From: UBA6544 sp049601975
GTDB lineage: Bacteria > Pseudomonadota > Alphaproteobacteria > UBA8366
Assembly (NCBI GenBank): GCA_049601975.1
Contig: JBMYRC010000121.1
Location: forward strand, 1-12,505
Length of the DNA stretch: 12,505 nt
Direction: 5' to 3'
Below, in pieces: positions 1 to 7,793 of the stretch. The stretch's first letter is position 1, and every line of letters begins with the position of its first letter. Made by a program: the position numbers and the translations under genes. The notes beneath the pieces were generated by a model, which had not been told where the DNA came from, ran no database searches, and saw only the letters and a program-made list of their open reading frames with translations.

Positions 1-1549
1 TATCCTTGGCCAGGTCGATGGTCGCCCGCACAATCGCCGTATCGTTCCGGTCTTCAGGCACGCCGGAGACAAACTCCTGCGCGATTTTCAGCTTATGAGC
101 GGGAAAACTGCGCAAATATTTCAGCGAGGAATACCCAGTCCCAAAATCGTCGATGGCGAAGCGAACGCCGTCCGAGCGCAACCGAGCCAAGGTCGCGTGA
201 TACCCACCCATGGATTCCATCACGATGCTTTCGGTGATTTCCAATTCGATACGCTCCGCCGGGACGCCGCTTTCGACGAGGGCGCTCCGCACATTGGCGA
301 CCAGTTCCTGGTCCTTGAACTGCAGCGGTGACAGGTTAATCGCCATGATATCCGGCAAAAGCCCCTGATCGAGCCAAATCCGCGCCTGCGCACATGCCTG
401 GTGAAGAACCCAATTGCCGAGCGGCACAATAAGATTGGTGCGCTCGGCGACGGCGATGAACTCCGTGGGTGGCACCTGACCGCGCCGGACATGTTTCCAG
501 CGCGCCAACGCCTCGAGGCCGACGATGCGATTGGTGCGCAGGTCGATCTGCGGCTGATATTCGATAGTGAGTTCTTCGTCGTCCAACGCGTGATGCAGGT
601 CGGTGCCAATCGCGACCTCGCTGCGAAATAACTCGTCCAAGGTCTCCGTATGGAAACAATAGGTGTTCCGACCTTCTTCCTTCGCGACATAGAGCGCCCT
701 GTCGGCGCGTTCCAGATAATCGTCGGCCTGGTCCAGCTCGGCGTGATAGAGGGAAATACCGATACTCGTCGTCACGGAAACCTCGTGCCCGTCGAGTTGA
801 AGCGGCGGCGCCATTGAGCGGAGTATCTTCTGCGCCAAGATGGCGGAATGCGAGGCGTCATGCAGCCCCGTCACCAGGACGACGAATTCATCACCGCCGA
901 ACCGCGCCACCGTATCCGTCGCGCGGACGAAACCCCGCAGACGTTCGGCAAAAGCCTTGAGCAATGCATCACCCGCCAGATGCCCAAACGTATCGTTCAC
1001 GTCCTTAAAATGGTCGAGATCGAGGAACAGAACCGCGAAGTTCTCCTTGGAACGCCGCGCCCGCGCCAGCGCTTGCTCAAGCCGGTCTCGAAAGAGTGCC
1101 TTATTCGGCAACCCGGTGAGGGGGTCGAGCGGCGCATCCTCGTCCGCATGCGCGCCCATCTCCATCTCTGACAGATCGTGGGCAATGACGAACACACACC
1201 CGCGCTCCCGCCATCGCAACAATCCGCCTTGCAGCCGCATCTCACGATGCCCTGTGGCCGACGGCGCGTGATGATCGCGAAACTCGAGATACCCGAGCCT
1301 TTCGGCTTCCCGCATCATGTCGTGGAATTGATCTTGGGTCAGGCTTAAACATGCCGAGAAAGTCAGGTCGCCGTATTCCGCAGGTAAGTCGAACAATCGC
1401 ATCGCCGCGGCGTTCGCATCCACGATACGGCCGGTTTCCACCTCAAGAATCAACATCGACAAATCGTTGTTCTCAAAGACGGCGATGGCCTCGCTCTTAC
1501 CTATCGATTGCGAAGTCACTCGGTTCTCTGTTGTCTGCGAATCGCTCAT
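1..1549 (-). CDS. PAS-GGDEF-EAL cyclic-di-GMP signalling protein, C-terminus cut by window edge
   Basis: Probable dual-domain enzyme for making or degrading the second messenger cyclic di-GMP. I translated 516 codons from ATG 1549-1547 to the window edge; an in-frame TGA at 1556-1558 rules out a longer N-terminus. Residues about 20-130 resemble a PAS sensor. The GGDEF domain (about 140-300) has an intact GGDEF signature at 218-222 and an RxxD inhibitory-site motif, RATD, at 209-212, so cyclase activity with product inhibition is plausible. The EAL domain starts near 330 and has E346 (EAL), N405, E437 and D467/D468 (DDFGTG). In the usual KxD motif the lysine is K488 but the aspartate position is A490 (KIAQEFV). 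Roughly 50-60 C-terminal residues, with the last catalytic Glu and Gln, lie outside the window. No signal peptide or membrane segment is seen, so it is probably cytoplasmic. It is divergent from rfbB; control of the glycan locus is only an inference. Confidence 0.93.
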   Translation of the reverse strand, partial: MSDSQTTENRVTSQSIGKSEAIAVFENNDLSMLILEVETGRIVDANAAAMRLFDLPAEYGDLTFSACLSLTQDQFHDMMREAERLGYLEFRDHHAPSATGHREMRLQGGLLRWRERGCVFVIAHDLSEMEMGAHADEDAPLDPLTGLPNKALFRDRLEQALARARRSKENFAVLFLDLDHFKDVNDTFGHLAGDALLKAFAERLRGFVRATDTVARFGGDEFVVLVTGLHDASHSAILAQKILRSMAPPLQLDGHEVSVTTSIGISLYHAELDQADDYLERADRALYVAKEEGRNTYCFHTETLDELFRSEVAIGTDLHHALDDEELTIEYQPQIDLRTNRIVGLEALARWKHVRRGQVPPTEFIAVAERTNLIVPLGNWVLHQACAQARIWLDQGLLPDIMAINLSPLQFKDQELVANVRSALVESGVPAERIELEITESIVMESMGGYHATLARLRSDGVRFAIDDFGTGYSSLKYLRSFPAHKLKIAQEFVSGVPEDRNDTAIVRATIDLAKD

Positions 1550-1732
1550 TTGTACTCAATTCCGGGTCCAATTTAACTCTATTTCGACACGCGCGTATCC
1601 ACCAGCCGAAAGGACCAAACTTCAATTTTGGCCACAGCAACCGACCGGACATTTTCTTCCTCCGGCACCAAGGGTAAGCTGTCGAGAGGCGGGCACCTCC
1701 GCGACCATCATTAAGATTCGGAAAGAAAAATC
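1550..1732. promoter_or_regulatory. Divergent intergenic region between the GGDEF-EAL gene and rfbB
   Basis: This 183-base gap separates two divergently transcribed genes and must hold at least the promoter for rfbB and probably that for the signalling gene. It is locally more AT-rich than the flanking genes, especially 1560-1660. I found no convincing -35/-10 pair on either strand. A purine-rich stretch, GGAAAG at 1720-1725, lies seven bases before the rfbB GTG and is its likely ribosome binding site. Confidence 0.45.
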
Positions 1733-2788
1733 GTGGCAGAAGGAACGTTACTCGTAACAGGTGGCGCCGGGTTCATCGGCTCGAATTTCGTGCGGCATGC
1801 CATCGCGCTCGACCGCTCCGTCGTAACATTGGACGCGCTGACCTATGCCGGCAGTCGAGAGAATCTTATTTCCGTCATGGACGATGCGCGCCACACATTC
1901 GTCGAAGGTTCGATTGCCGACCAATCCCTTGTCACCCGACTGATCGCCGAGCACCGGCCTAGCGCCATAGTTAATTTCGCCGCCGAATCGCATGTGGATC
2001 GATCCATCGACGGTCCCGCTGAATTCATACAAAGCAATATCGTCGGCGTGTTCGCGTTGTTGGAAGCCGCGCGCGATTATCTGGAGGCGGCCCGAGAGTC
2101 CGATAGGGCGGGATTTCGGTTCCTGCATGTCTCCACCGACGAGGTTTACGGCTCCATCGAGAATGACGCGGCGACGGAAGACAGTCCCTACGCCCCAAGC
2201 TCGCCATATGCGGCGTCGAAAGCATCTGCGGATCATCTGGTCCGCGCTTGGAATCATACCTACGGCCTGCCGACGCTGATCACCAATTGCTCAAACAATT
2301 ACGGGCCCTATCAGTTTCCGGAAAAGCTCATCCCGTTGATGATCGCGAAAGCATTGCGGAGCGAGCCTCTGCCGATTTACGGCGACGGTCGCCAGGAGCG
2401 CGATTGGCTGCATGTCCGCGATCATTGCCGCGCGTTGACGGCGGTTTTGGACAATGGCCGTCCGGGAGAGACCTATAATATCGCCAGTGGCGAAACTCGC
2501 TCGAACCGGAACGTCGTCGAGGACATTTGCCGAATTCTCGATCGCCTGAGCCCCCGCAGCGATGGCACACCCCACGCAGCACACATTCAGTCGGTGCAGG
2601 ACCGCCCCGGCCATGATCGCCGCTACGCCCTCTCAGCACAGAAATTGGAAACCGACCTGAAATGGCGTCCCGAGACGGATTTCAGCCGGGGATTGGAGGA
2701 AACCGTCACTTGGTATCTCGAGAACCACGATTGGGTCGACGGCGTGCAATCACGCTATGCGGGCGAACGCTTGGGCCGCGCTGACTAG
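1733..2788 (+). CDS. rfbB: dTDP-glucose 4,6-dehydratase
   Basis: RmlB/RfbB catalyses the NAD-dependent conversion of dTDP-glucose to dTDP-4-keto-6-deoxyglucose, the second step of dTDP-L-rhamnose synthesis, in the cytoplasm. The 351-residue protein is an extended short-chain dehydrogenase of normal family length. Visible motifs are the N-terminal Rossmann NAD-binding motif TGGAGFIGSN at 9-18, the STDEVYG block with T135-D136-E137 (the Thr/Asp/Glu catalytic set of the dehydratases), and the catalytic Y159-xxx-K163 pair in PYAASK. The start is GTG with GGAAAG seven bases upstream. It stands alone on its strand, about 3.5 kb from rfbA/C/D, and faces the membrane-protein gene tail to tail with only five bases between the stop codons, leaving no space for a terminator of its own. 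An alternative nucleotide-sugar dehydratase role is unlikely because the other three rml genes are nearby. Confidence 0.96.
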   Translation: MAEGTLLVTGGAGFIGSNFVRHAIALDRSVVTLDALTYAGSRENLISVMDDARHTFVEGSIADQSLVTRLIAEHRPSAIVNFAAESHVDRSIDGPAEFIQSNIVGVFALLEAARDYLEAARESDRAGFRFLHVSTDEVYGSIENDAATEDSPYAPSSPYAASKASADHLVRAWNHTYGLPTLITNCSNNYGPYQFPEKLIPLMIAKALRSEPLPIYGDGRQERDWLHVRDHCRALTAVLDNGRPGETYNIASGETRSNRNVVEDICRILDRLSPRSDGTPHAAHIQSVQDRPGHDRRYALSAQKLETDLKWRPETDFSRGLEETVTWYLENHDWVDGVQSRYAGERLGRAD

Positions 2789-2793
2789 GTCGC

Positions 2794-4629
2794 TCATCCC
2801 GCTTTGTCGCTGAGGCAAAACGTGCCGTCGCGATTTATCTTCTCGTCCGAAATCCATTCCCGCCGCAAAGAACCATCAGCTGCATCCACCGCTAACACCA
2901 GCGCTCCCGGCCCAGGCACCGCGATGAGGTCGTCATTCGTTCTTCGGATCAAATCGGCATCGATAGGCGCATAGAAAAATGCGCCGCTTCCTTCCGCGAT
3001 CGTCTGCCAATCTTGGATTGTCGTTTTCACCGCGGCGCCGTCGAGAAACGACAATCCGCGCCATCCCAATGACGGTCGCGACACGGCAACGGAAGAGCCA
3101 GCACGCCAGATGGCCTTGTGACCGGCCGCCCCGCAATTCACCGCCGCCTTCGGCAAACTGCCCGCTAAGGGATACGCCCCCACCAAGACCAAGCACATGA
3201 CGGTCGAGGCAAATATGGTGGGTGATAAGAAAGGCAGCCCCGAATCCCCCAAGGGTTCAGGCGACCGCCATCGTGCCGACATGCGGTGGACGCTTAACGC
3301 AGCCAAGGCCCCCATCAAACCAATGGTCGCCGCGTGAACGCGGTTCTCGCCGCCATGCAGGAACGGGATCGACAAAAGGATACCGGCCCCGACATAAAGC
3401 AGCAGCGCCGAGAGCGGATCACGCCGCCACCGCCACACCGCAACAATGGATCCCAAAACAAACAACAAGAAGGCGACGGTCCGTATGGCTTTATTATCAA
3501 TAAATCGAAACAGTCCGGCCCGCCCGATTTGATCCGCATATTCAACCCCAGCCCCGACCAGGACGGAAAGCGGCCGGTCTAGTGCATTCTCCGTCAGGAT
3601 CTTGATGAAGCGACGGCCTTGTTCAGCGATGGGTTGGCCGTGCAAACCCGGATGATCATCAAATATCTGCAGCCATCGGGCCTCTTTCCGAACCGGTCGG
3701 TCGGCCCGCAAGCCGCGCGCTTCGTCGCCCATGGCGATGATCGCATACCAGGATTTCGGCGCGTTCACGAAACTGGGACTGTTCGGGGTCAGGGTGCGGG
3801 ATACTGCGATATGGACCAGCGCCACGACCGCCAGAGCGACCACACCGAGGATCGCGGCCTGCCACTGTGCACGACGACCCGAGAACAGGAGGAACGGCCA
3901 GAGCAGCAGAAACGGCAAAACAAACATCGCGCCGGCGCGCAGAAAGAACGCCAAACCAAGCGTGAACAGCCCCATCGCATAGGCTGGTAATGTCGGCTTC
4001 CGCGCCGCCCTCAGCAGGAATGCCGCCGCAATCAAACCCGTCGCAAATCCGATGGGTTCGGTCGAGACCGCGCCGAGATGCTCATGCCCGAAATCAACCG
4101 CGAGCGCGATGGGAATGACACCCACGGCGATCCCGAATGTCCGCAACGACGCCGCACCGAAGACCGTCAACGCCACGGCGCACAAGCCCGAGATCATCCA
4201 ACCCAATAGCGCCAAATCGAATCCCGCGAGCCGCCAAAGACTGGAAAGCAAGGCATTGGCCATGGGACGGCCCCGGATCGAGGTAAAACCGCCGTCAGTC
4301 AGAACCGCGTGAGAATTCGTTAGAAAATCGGCGGCGTCATGGGTGGGGAACCGACCCCAATCCAACCAACGGGTCGGAATGCCCTGCTCGAGAATCAGCA
4401 CCTGTCCGCCAGCGATAAATAGGATCGCAAAACTTCCCGCGATCAACCAGCATCGCATTTTTTCCGGCATGGTGCGGCGGTATAGAAATGCGACGGCCGC
4501 CGCGTAAACGTACACCAAAGTCGGAATCCAAAAGAATCCACTCTTCGGAATTTGCGCGGCCCCGGCGTAACACAGCGCCAAGACCGCGACCGAAAACAGC
4601 GCTAGGAAATGGTCAGTTCGCGCCATCAT
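2794..4629 (-). CDS. Large polytopic membrane protein, GT-C glycosyltransferase-like
   Basis: I do not recognise a named family. The 611-residue protein has roughly 12-13 hydrophobic segments (for example about 8-25, 32-50, 60-79, 136-156, 192-207, 233-249, 258-276, 383-400, 405-423, 430-447 and 472-490). A long hydrophilic loop lies at about 80-130 with acidic and basic residues (D90, H97, D98, D101, R120), another at about 280-380, and a soluble C-terminal tail follows from about 491. A large polar loop early in the chain, many helices and a soluble C-terminal domain are the general layout of GT-C glycosyltransferases that use polyprenyl-phosphate sugars; the assignment rests on topology and neighbours, not on a diagnostic motif. 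Translation probably starts at ATG 4629-4627 (a second ATG follows directly), overlapping the end of the upstream GT2-MT gene by 17 bases, so the two are likely translationally coupled. It could instead be an oligosaccharide polymerase-like or unrelated inner-membrane protein. Confidence 0.85.
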   Translation of the reverse strand: MMARTDHFLALFSVAVLALCYAGAAQIPKSGFFWIPTLVYVYAAAVAFLYRRTMPEKMRCWLIAGSFAILFIAGGQVLILEQGIPTRWLDWGRFPTHDAADFLTNSHAVLTDGGFTSIRGRPMANALLSSLWRLAGFDLALLGWMISGLCAVALTVFGAASLRTFGIAVGVIPIALAVDFGHEHLGAVSTEPIGFATGLIAAAFLLRAARKPTLPAYAMGLFTLGLAFFLRAGAMFVLPFLLLWPFLLFSGRRAQWQAAILGVVALAVVALVHIAVSRTLTPNSPSFVNAPKSWYAIIAMGDEARGLRADRPVRKEARWLQIFDDHPGLHGQPIAEQGRRFIKILTENALDRPLSVLVGAGVEYADQIGRAGLFRFIDNKAIRTVAFLLFVLGSIVAVWRWRRDPLSALLLYVGAGILLSIPFLHGGENRVHAATIGLMGALAALSVHRMSARWRSPEPLGDSGLPFLSPTIFASTVMCLVLVGAYPLAGSLPKAAVNCGAAGHKAIWRAGSSVAVSRPSLGWRGLSFLDGAAVKTTIQDWQTIAEGSGAFFYAPIDADLIRRTNDDLIAVPGPGALVLAVDAADGSLRREWISDEKINRDGTFCLSDKAG

Positions 4630-6151
4630 CTTGCGCCCGTTCGGCCGAGACGGTCTCCGCCGTCTCGAGAAGGTATTCCAAGGCGGGCCGGGGCTCGACG
4701 ACCATGAATATCTGGTACGCGAAGAGAGACCGCCATATTCGGATCGCCAAACCGTTCAACGACATCAGTAATTTCGACAATGCCCCCGGACCGAAGGCCA
4801 ATGGGAAAGGTGCGGGAACGCCTTGCGTCTCGACCACCGTGAATCCGCCTTGCTCGAACAATCTACGGATCGTTGCGAAGGTGAACAATCGTGTATGAGT
4901 AAGATCGAGGATGCCGCGCGGCCCGTAATTGAACATGCCGAATGTCAACCCCAGCCGCGTGAACAAGAACCCAACATTGCCCGTACTCACCAAGAGCTTC
5001 GCGGAGGGATTTCGAATCAATCCTTGGCGCAGGCTCTCAACAAACGCTTCGGGCGATTTTAGATGTTCGATAATATCGAGAAACAGGAGACAATCTTGAT
5101 CGGAGAGGTCAACAGGCAGTTCCGCATCGTCGAGATTATGGACGATAAAATTATCAAACCCATCCGCATCCGCCGGCGGTTCGAAATCAACACCGGTCAC
5201 ATGGCATCCCTTGGCGCGCAACGCGGCATCAAACGTTCCCTCGCCACACCCGAAATCGACGACACGGTCACTGCTACCAACTCTTTTCAAGGCTTCCAAT
5301 TGCGGGCTGCGATAATCCAGCTTTGTTGCGTATTTCGCGTTCCCTTCGGTGTCGGGTGCGCAATCGAATTTCCGATCATAGAAAAGTCCGAACGACTGAG
5401 CTTTCGCCTTCAACGTCGTCGTCGCAACATCCCAGGCGTATCTCAAACCGTCGACATGGCAAATTTCATCACCGTAATAGGTCGGGATCGGCAGCTCCTT
5501 GATGCGCTGACCCGCGAACAGCAATTGGATAATAATTTCCGTATCGAAGTGAAAAACGTTGGTGTTCAGATGAAACGGGATTCGCGCCAACGCCGCCACG
5601 GAATAAATGCGATAGCCGGAATGGAATTCGCTCAACGTGCTGTCGAGCAGCGCGTTTTGGGACCAGGTCAGAATCTTATTTCCGACAAACTTATAGAGCG
5701 GCATGCCGCCCGACCGGGCGGCCCCCGGCGAGATCATCCGACTGCCGAAAACAGCATCGGCATCGCCGCTCGATAACGGGCCTAACAGGTCCGGCAGACA
5801 CTCCGGCGCGTATTGCCCGTCACCATGCACCAAAGCGACGAAATCGAATCCGTTCTTAATCGCGTAATGGAAACCGATCTTCTGGTTGCCGCCATATCCT
5901 TGATTGGCCGGATTGAAGAGCACCTTGATCGGAAACGGCCCGCCGCTCTCGCGGCTATGGGTATGGCCGCGCTCGAACGTTTTATCTTGCGAGGCGTCGT
6001 CGATCACCAGCACTTCGACGTCATAGGATTCGGCCAAGGCCTCGGGCATCCGACGCAACACGTCGGCGATCGTCTTCTCCGCATTATAGGCGACGATAAA
6101 GATCAGTAGCCGCTGTTTCGAATCTGCCTTCGCCACGGAACCCTTCCACAT
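4613..6151 (-). CDS. Bifunctional GT2 glycosyltransferase / class I SAM methyltransferase fusion
   Basis: The 512-residue protein joins two enzymes. Residues about 14-250 are a GT-A fold family 2 glycosyltransferase of the dolichyl-phosphate-mannose-synthase type: it begins LLIFIVAYNAEKTI, has the nucleotide-binding VIDDASQD at 49-56, the metal-binding DxD-like HGDGQY at 109-114, and HSGYRIYS at 177-184. Residues about 280-440 are a Rossmann methyltransferase with motif I VVDFGCGEGTF at 297-307, an acidic residue D322 ending strand 2, and LDIIEHL at 358-364. A hydrophobic stretch near 390-410 and another near 450-485 may contact the membrane. The first ATG (6151) has no clear ribosome binding site; GTG at 6136-6134 is preceded by GGAAGG at suitable spacing and may be the real start, losing five residues. 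It heads a two-gene operon with the membrane protein. Sugar donor, acceptor and methylation target are unknown; making a polyprenyl-phosphate sugar for the membrane partner is an inference. Confidence 0.92.
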   Translation of the reverse strand: MWKGSVAKADSKQRLLIFIVAYNAEKTIADVLRRMPEALAESYDVEVLVIDDASQDKTFERGHTHSRESGGPFPIKVLFNPANQGYGGNQKIGFHYAIKNGFDFVALVHGDGQYAPECLPDLLGPLSSGDADAVFGSRMISPGAARSGGMPLYKFVGNKILTWSQNALLDSTLSEFHSGYRIYSVAALARIPFHLNTNVFHFDTEIIIQLLFAGQRIKELPIPTYYGDEICHVDGLRYAWDVATTTLKAKAQSFGLFYDRKFDCAPDTEGNAKYATKLDYRSPQLEALKRVGSSDRVVDFGCGEGTFDAALRAKGCHVTGVDFEPPADADGFDNFIVHNLDDAELPVDLSDQDCLLFLDIIEHLKSPEAFVESLRQGLIRNPSAKLLVSTGNVGFLFTRLGLTFGMFNYGPRGILDLTHTRLFTFATIRRLFEQGGFTVVETQGVPAPFPLAFGPGALSKLLMSLNGLAIRIWRSLFAYQIFMVVEPRPALEYLLETAETVSAERAQDDGAN

Positions 6152-6160
6152 GAATTCGGT

Positions 6161-6184
6161 GGATCGGAACCCGATCCCCGGGGA
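6161..6184. promoter_or_regulatory. Inverted repeats upstream of the GT2-MT gene, candidate operator
   Basis: GGATCGG (6161-6167), a three-base spacer and CCGATCC (6171-6177) form a perfect 7-base inverted repeat. It overlaps a second perfect palindrome, TCCCCGGGGA (6175-6184). Both sit 10-33 bases before the first ATG of the minus-strand GT2-MT gene, where a repressor site or a leader hairpin could act. Function is inferred from symmetry and position only. Confidence 0.35.
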
Positions 6185-6240
6185 CGTTTTAGACCAATGA
6201 GAAGCCCCGCACCATCCACGATGTTACTCCCAGCGCCTGA

Positions 6241-6269
6241 GCCGGGCCCATGCTTGGTTGCGGGCCGGC
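6241..6269. other. GC-rich imperfect hairpin in the divergent GT2-MT/rfbA promoter region
   Basis: GCCGGGCCC (6241-6249) and GGGCCGGC (6262-6269) can pair as an eight-base-pair stem with one bulged G and a 12-base loop. No T-run follows on either strand, so it is not an ordinary intrinsic terminator. It lies inside the region that must hold the promoters of both divergent operons and touches the candidate rfbA -35 element. Confidence 0.35.
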
Positions 6270-6286
6270 GGATTGACCGGTAAAAC
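6258..6286 (+). promoter_or_regulatory. Weak candidate promoter for rfbACD
   Basis: TTGCGG (6258-6263) and TAAAAC (6281-6286) are separated by 17 bases, matching the sigma-70 consensus at three and four of six positions. Transcription would start near 6293, about 60 bases before the preferred rfbA GTG. The match is modest, and many alphaproteobacterial promoters fit the consensus poorly. Confidence 0.25.
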
Positions 6287-6355
6287 CGCAATCTAGCGCG
6301 CTTTCCCACTTATATGATGATCGGGACAGCGCCCATTCGGAACGGGGTCGAGCAC

Positions 6356-7243
6356 GTGGCACGCAAGGGCATTATTCTGGCTGGTGGAGAAGGGACGCGG
6401 CTTTATCCCGCGACCCGAGGCGTCAGCAAACAGCTGCTCCCGGTCTACGACAAACCGATGATTTACTATCCACTGTCGGTCTTGATGCTGGCCGGCATCA
6501 AGGATGTGCTGATCATCTCAACGCCGAGCGATTTACCGCGTTTCAAGGGTTTGATGGGGGACGGCACTCAATTCGGCATGACGTTTTCCTATGCCGGGCA
6601 AGCCGAGCCCGCCGGCATCGCGCAAGCGCTTTTGATCGGCGCCGGTTTCATCGCCGGGGAGTCCGTCGCGCTCATTCTCGGCGATAATATTTTTTACGGC
6701 TCAGCGTTGAGTGAGCGGCTGGCGAAAGTGGGACATCAAACCAACGGCGCGACCATCTTCAGCTACCCAGTCACCGACCCCGAACGCTACGGCGTCGTCA
6801 GCGTGGACAACACAGGACGCGTACTCACTATCGACGAGAAGCCTGCACGGCCACAATCCAATCTCGCGGTGACGGGCCTTTATTTCTATGATGGGTCGGC
6901 GGTTGAACGCGCGGCGGCGCTCACCCCGTCAGCGCGCGGAGAGCTAGAGATTACCGCCGTCAACAACAGCTATCTCGCGCAAGAGCAACTCGTCGTCGAA
7001 CCGTTGGGGCGTGGCTTTGCCTGGCTCGATACCGGCACGCATGAGTCCTTGCTCGACGCCTCCAACTACATCGCGACAATCGAACGTCGCCAAGGCCAAA
7101 AGATCGCCTGTATCGAAGAGATCGCCTGGCGGCAGGGTTGGATTGACGATACCGGATTGGCACGGTTGGCCGAACCGCTGATGAATTGCGGCTATGGCGG
7201 CTATTTGATGAAGCTTTTGGAATCGGCGAGGGCCGACGGGTGA
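6356..7243 (+). CDS. rfbA: Glucose-1-phosphate thymidylyltransferase
   Basis: RmlA/RfbA joins glucose-1-phosphate and dTTP to give dTDP-glucose, the first and usually feedback-controlled step of dTDP-rhamnose synthesis. The nucleotidyltransferase signature GGEGTRLYP appears at 10-18 from the start used here, followed by SKQLLPVYDKPMIYYPL, the metal-binding LGDN at 108-111, an EKP motif and WLDTGTHESLLDAS, all typical of the family. The frame stays open up to ATG 6314, but that would add 14 residues of unlike sequence before the conserved start. GTG 6356-6358 gives M-A-R-K-G-I-I-L and 295 residues, close to the family norm, with GGGG about eight bases upstream, so I prefer it. The gene is first in a tight rfbA-rfbC-rfbD operon; its TGA overlaps the rfbC GTG. 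Confidence 0.96.
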   Translation: MARKGIILAGGEGTRLYPATRGVSKQLLPVYDKPMIYYPLSVLMLAGIKDVLIISTPSDLPRFKGLMGDGTQFGMTFSYAGQAEPAGIAQALLIGAGFIAGESVALILGDNIFYGSALSERLAKVGHQTNGATIFSYPVTDPERYGVVSVDNTGRVLTIDEKPARPQSNLAVTGLYFYDGSAVERAAALTPSARGELEITAVNNSYLAQEQLVVEPLGRGFAWLDTGTHESLLDASNYIATIERRQGQKIACIEEIAWRQGWIDDTGLARLAEPLMNCGYGGYLMKLLESARADG

Positions 7244-7791
7244 AGGTGACGCCGACGGCTCTGCCGGAAGTCCTACTGATCGAACCCCGTGTATTCCCCG
7301 ATGCGCGCGGACATTTTTATGAATCATGGGTGGGCCCGCGCTACCAAGAGGCGGGAATCGACGCGCCATTCGTCCAAGACAACTTTTCACGCTCAACTCG
7401 GAACACGTTGCGCGGTTTGCATTTCCAAGAGCCGAAAGGACAGGGAAAGCTGATCACGGTTCTGTCGGGAAAGATTTACGATGTCGCGGTCGATGTCCGC
7501 ATCGACAGTCCCCGGTATCGGGACTGGATCGGAATCGAGCTCGACGGTGACAATCCTCAGCAATTATGGATACCACCGGGGTTCGCCCACGGTTTCTGCG
7601 TGCTGAGCGCGCAGGCCGACTTCATGTATAAATGCACGGAGTTTTATGCGCCGGAGACGGAACGCTCAATCCACTGGGATGACCCGGAACTCGCCATCGA
7701 TTGGCCGCTCGATACGCCTATCCTCTCGGAAAAGGACGCGGCGGCTCCGTTCTTGGCGGATGCACCTGTCTTGCCACGCATGAGCGCATAG
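7240..7791 (+). CDS. rfbC: dTDP-4-dehydrorhamnose 3,5-epimerase
   Basis: RmlC/RfbC epimerises C3 and C5 of dTDP-4-keto-6-deoxyglucose, the third rhamnose step. The start is set at GTG 7240-7242, which overlaps the rfbA stop as GTGA and has GAGGG seven bases upstream; it gives 183 residues, the usual RmlC length. An ATG at 7186 in the same frame would overlap rfbA by 58 bases and add 18 residues with no family likeness, so it was discarded. The cupin fold signatures are present: DARGHF at 21-26, the substrate-binding and catalytic RGLHFQ at 58-63 with His61, IPPGFAHGF at 111-119, and Tyr130 in MYKCTEFY, the position of the acid/base tyrosine. D166 in LSEKD matches the third conserved residue. 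The product passes to RfbD, encoded two bases downstream. Confidence 0.96.
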   Translation: MKVTPTALPEVLLIEPRVFPDARGHFYESWVGPRYQEAGIDAPFVQDNFSRSTRNTLRGLHFQEPKGQGKLITVLSGKIYDVAVDVRIDSPRYRDWIGIELDGDNPQQLWIPPGFAHGFCVLSAQADFMYKCTEFYAPETERSIHWDDPELAIDWPLDTPILSEKDAAAPFLADAPVLPRMSA

Positions 7792-7793
7792 CG

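Noticed and set aside
1748..2257. 169-codon minus-strand open frame
   Set aside because: It is antisense to the conserved N-terminal half of rfbB.
5063..5776. 237-codon plus-strand open frame
   Set aside because: It is antisense to the GT2-MT gene, whose motifs are clear on the minus strand; the plus frame shows no recognisable domain.
6273..6278. TTGACC as a -35 box for rfbA
   Set aside because: No acceptable -10 is found 15-19 bases downstream; the bases there are GC-rich.
7186..7239. Longer rfbC starting at ATG 7186
   Set aside because: The extension lies inside rfbA, lacks RmlC likeness and has a weaker start context than the GTGA overlap at 7240.
7701..7793. Longer rfbD starting upstream at 7701
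   Set aside because: The extra 31 residues lie inside rfbC; the family start matches ATG 7794.
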